Assembly (NCBI GenBank): GCA_022712785.1
Contig: JAFLJX010000270.1
Span: 1 to 8,099, forward strand
Direction: 5' to 3'
Source: Mycoplasmatota bacterium
GTDB taxonomy: Bacteria; Bacillota_I; Bacilli_A; Izemoplasmatales; Izemoplasmataceae
DNA: 8,099 bases
Within the stretch, counting starts at the first letter, position 1, and the number at the start of each line of letters is the position of its first letter. Both the position numbers and the translations under genes were made by a program. Positions 6,102 through 8,099 of this stretch are shown here, piece by piece. The notes under the pieces are model-generated. The model was not told where the DNA came from. It did not search any database and was given only the letters and a program-made list of their open reading frames with translations.

Positions 6102-8099
6102 TTAAGGTTTTCTAATAAAGTACAATGTAGCTCCACCTAATATAGCGAAAGCTGCAAAGATTAATAATGTATTGTTACTTCCAATTGAACCGAAACATCC
6201 TGAATCATCAGTTGGTTCTGGTTCAACAACTTCAGCTGCATCAACAGTAATTTCTAAACTGTCAGATGAAATATTCCCAGCGTCGTCAGTTGCAGTAAAT
6301 ATTACAAAGTAAGTTCCAGCTGTATCCATGTCTACTTGAGATGAATCAACAACTACATCTCCTTCATCAACAGATACGAATGAATTCCAGTTAGGTTCAG
6401 AATCTCCTACCTCTAAATCAGGCGCAGCAGATAATGTGATTACAGGATTAACTGTATCTAATACTGTGAATGCAAATTCACCAATTCCAACGTTACCCCA
6501 CATATCAGTAGCGCTAATTACTACAGTTTGAACACCGGCAACTGATGTATCAATATCAGTTACTATTGTATATGATAATTCTCCATCTCTGTTATCTAAG
6601 AATAATAATTGAGTGAAGTAATCCATTATATTGAATGTTGCATTTTGATCTAATTCCATTACAACGTCAATTACGAATGAAGCTTGAAGTTCAGGTGCTT
6701 CATTATCGATGTCTAAATCATAATCAATTACAAATCCGTTTTCATCAACAAATCTCAACATATATGATTTTGTAACGTCTAAATCAAATACTAATGACAT
6801 CATGTGATTCACAGAAGTTCCGTGAGTTGATTGCCCTTCTTCAACATATAATGTAGTATTTCCATCAAACACAAACTCTACATTTCCAGGAGTCATTTCT
6901 GGGTCAGCTGCGCTGTCCCATGCAAATCCATCATTGTCTGGATCAAACTTAACTTTGAATGCTCCAGTTTCTGTCGCTTCAGACACACAAACTTCAAATA
7001 CATAATTTCCATTTGAATCCATTCCTACAGGAGGAATTGTATTTCCAATATCCCAACCTTGAATGTCTCCAACTAGTCCAAGTTGACTTAAAGTTGTAAC
7101 TTCAGTAGTTAAGAATACATGTACCATTAATTTTATTTCAGTAGCTTCACATGTAACAGTTTCAGTATAAGTTCCAATTCCAGGATTAGCTAAATCAATA
7201 GATGCAGGGAAAATAACAACACCATCTTCAAGTAATAATAAACTATCCATTATTGAAGTAGGGTCATTTACAAAATCTAAAGCAATTTCAGTTTTACTAA
7301 CAGCATAAGTTCCCTTATCATTTATAACATCAGCAGGAACAAAATCGTTACTTGTTCCAAAAGCTAAAGCTATAGATTCAACAACTTCAGTTACATATTG
7401 CATAGGATAAACTGCTTGGAAAGTACCACCCAAATATCTATCAGTAATAACTTGTGCTTCTATAGATGGTAATTTATATCCAGATGCCATTGTCATAACA
7501 TCACCAGATGCATTGATGAAATATTCAATAACTTCTTGTCCATTTAAGTCATAAGCGAATTGAACTGTTAATTCAGTATCTCCCCAGTTAAATCCATTAC
7601 CGTCTTCATCAAACAAGATTTTAAATTCTCCAGTTTCACCAAATGTAGGAACTTCAAATACTGCATAGCCAAATTCATCTACTTTTGTAGAAATATATGG
7701 GTTAGCTACGTCAGGTGCCCATTCTTGAGCGAATGCACCAACAGCAGAAATCTTAGATCCAAGTAAATTTGTATCTAAATGAATAATAACAAGTTTAGGT
7801 AAATCACTAGGTGCATCAGACATATGAGCTCCTAATTCAGTAAATGTATCTTGAGGATAAACTATCCATTCAGTTGGTGTAAATACAGCGTTAGGATTAA
7901 CTACTGAAGCTGCACGAACTAAAGTGAATTCATTTGTTTCACCACTTATTGGTTCACCAAATTCATCAACAGATTCAACGAACCAAGCTGCTCCGTCGTC
8001 TCCTTCTTGTCCAACTAAACCAATAACATCGATTGCAACAGAGTCTTTCATTAATTCCATTGCGTCGTCTCCGTTAAAGAATATAACAGAATCTTCATC
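6102..8099 (-). CDS. Multidomain surface protein: lamin-tail-like, carbohydrate-binding-like and Ig-like domains, C-terminal anchor (partial, N-terminus missing)
   Basis: The visible 665 residues are the C-terminal part of a larger secreted protein. The frame is open to base 8099, and the codons before the first ATG (8060) already continue a domain, so that ATG is not the start. Counting from the first visible codon: 1-93 is a lamin-tail-like domain (FFNGDDAMEL, IDVIGLVG, FTLVRAASV, EWIVYPQDTFTELGAH). Residues 102-181 and 323-409 are two copies of one beta domain sharing 'G.F(K)..FD.D..GF.W'. About 468-548 and 549-620 are DUF5011-like Ig domains with 'AG...V..SATD..GN'. After an acidic EPEPTDD linker, GCFGSIGS precedes a membrane helix (about 643-660) and IRKP. 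No catalytic motif is visible, but one could lie upstream; lamin-tail domains often accompany secreted nucleases and glycosidases. The position at the head of a sugar-import operon suggests glycan capture or breakdown outside the cell. Specific function is unknown. Confidence 0.85.
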   Translation of the reverse strand, partial: DEDSVIFFNGDDAMELMKDSVAIDVIGLVGQEGDDGAAWFVESVDEFGEPISGETNEFTLVRAASVVNPNAVFTPTEWIVYPQDTFTELGAHMSDAPSDLPKLVIIHLDTNLLGSKISAVGAFAQEWAPDVANPYISTKVDEFGYAVFEVPTFGETGEFKILFDEDGNGFNWGDTELTVQFAYDLNGQEVIEYFINASGDVMTMASGYKLPSIEAQVITDRYLGGTFQAVYPMQYVTEVVESIALAFGTSNDFVPADVINDKGTYAVSKTEIALDFVNDPTSIMDSLLLLEDGVVIFPASIDLANPGIGTYTETVTCEATEIKLMVHVFLTTEVTTLSQLGLVGDIQGWDIGNTIPPVGMDSNGNYVFEVCVSEATETGAFKVKFDPDNDGFAWDSAADPEMTPGNVEFVFDGNTTLYVEEGQSTHGTSVNHMMSLVFDLDVTKSYMLRFVDENGFVIDYDLDIDNEAPELQASFVIDVVMELDQNATFNIMDYFTQLLFLDNRDGELSYTIVTDIDTSVAGVQTVVISATDMWGNVGIGEFAFTVLDTVNPVITLSAAPDLEVGDSEPNWNSFVSVDEGDVVVDSSQVDMDTAGTYFVIFTATDDAGNISSDSLEITVDAAEVVEPEPTDDSGCFGSIGSNNTLLIFAAFAILGGATLYFIRKP
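6105..6203 (-). other. C-terminal Cys-containing sorting or anchor tail of the surface protein
   Basis: The last 33 residues hold S-G-C-F-G-S-I-G-S, then a hydrophobic helix (LLIFAAFAILGGATLYF) and a short basic end (IRKP). There is no LPXTG. The tripartite form, with a small-residue/Cys motif before the helix, resembles the GlyGly-CTERM and MYXO-CTERM types of tail in plan, and I recall similar Cys tails in Mollicutes-related surface proteins. It may be a simple membrane anchor or a cleavage and lipidation signal. Confidence 0.6.
6873..7133 (-). repeat. Second copy of the duplicated beta domain in the surface protein
   Basis: This stretch encodes visible residues 323-409, beginning KLMVHVFLTTEV and including VGDIQGWDIG, GNYVFEVCVS and FKVKFDPDNDGFAWD. 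The 'GD.QGW' turn followed by 'G.Y.F.V' and 'FK..FD' is like that of small starch-binding beta-sandwich modules. The two copies are separated by about 140 residues that I do not recognise. Confidence 0.7.
7557..7796 (-). repeat. First copy of the duplicated beta domain in the surface protein
   Basis: This stretch encodes visible residues 102-181, beginning KLVIIHLDTNLL and ending FNWGDTELTVQF. It aligns end to end with the copy at 6873-7133: the shared pattern is KL-(M/V)-hydrophobic-H, a G-F/I-x-x-W turn, D-x-x-G-Y-x-F-E-V, then G-x-F-K-(I/V)-x-F-D-x-D-x-x-G-F-x-W. The repeat is evident in protein, not in DNA, so the duplication is old. The fold resembles the beta-sandwich domains of starch-binding or SusE/SusF-like proteins, which is tentative. 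Confidence 0.7.

Noticed and set aside
5952..6140. Plus-strand open frame of 62 codons
   Set aside because: It is antisense to the lipoprotein signal peptide and linker; low-complexity composition and no domain. A shadow frame.
6105..6203. LPXTG sortase signal at the end of the surface protein
   Set aside because: There is a hydrophobic helix and basic tail, but no LPXTG-like sequence before it; the motif is GCFGSIGS.
8058..8060. ATG as the start of the surface protein
   Set aside because: The thirteen codons before it are open and encode D-E-D-S-V-I-F-F-N-G-D-D-A, part of the same lamin-tail-like domain. There is no ribosome site, so the gene begins outside the window.
1..8099. TGA read as tryptophan (mycoplasma code)
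   Set aside because: All four complete or nearly complete genes are open with the standard code, Trp codons are TGG, and stops are TAA or TAG. The lack of a TGA stop in four genes is too little to argue for reassignment.
1..8099. Mobile element, CRISPR array, tRNA or rRNA
   Set aside because: No transposase or integrase, no spaced direct repeats and no RNA-gene-like segments were seen; coding sequence fills nearly the whole window.

Overview
The window is a single minus-strand operon from a low-GC, AT-rich bacterium. It has five co-directional genes and almost no spacer, and it is cut at both ends. Shine-Dalgarno sites are strong, Trp is read from TGG with no in-frame TGA, and one protein is a classical lipobox lipoprotein. 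The cell-surface proteins carry lamin-tail-like and DUF5011-like modules, and one ends in a Cys-plus-membrane-segment tail. This fits a Firmicutes/Tenericutes lineage such as the marine, free-living Izemoplasma/Haloplasma-type Mollicutes relatives. The taxonomic call is an inference from protein style, not from any marker gene.

In transcription order (right to left) the genes are as follows. (1) 8099-6102 is the C-terminal 665 residues of a large surface protein: a lamin-tail-like domain, two copies of a carbohydrate-binding-like beta domain, two Ig-like domains and a C-terminal membrane anchor. (2) 6082-4232 is a 616-residue lipoprotein substrate-binding protein of an ABC sugar importer, with an extra Ig-like domain and a possible calcium loop before the binding domain. 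(3) After a perfect 15-bp intercistronic hairpin (4180-4215), 4152-1120 is a 1010-residue protein fusing two CBM6/35-like domains and a helical segment to a second substrate-binding domain. (4) 1118-219 is a MalF/UgpA-type permease with the EAA loop. (5) 213-1 is the start of the partner MalG/UgpE-type permease, which runs out of the window.

Together the genes look like a glycan capture-and-import system. The surface protein holds or processes a polysaccharide outside the membrane, two binding proteins collect oligosaccharides, and one heterodimeric permease carries them in. No ATPase is present, as is common for sugar importers that share an MsmK/MalK-type ATPase. The substrate cannot be named from the sequence.

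The most interesting points are two very different binding proteins for one permease pair, three different modes of surface attachment in one operon, the duplicated beta domain with a DxDxxGFxW signature in the surface protein, and the hairpin placed just after the lipoprotein gene. No RNA genes, mobile elements, CRISPR arrays or operon promoter were seen, and no gene-free stretch exceeds 79 bases.
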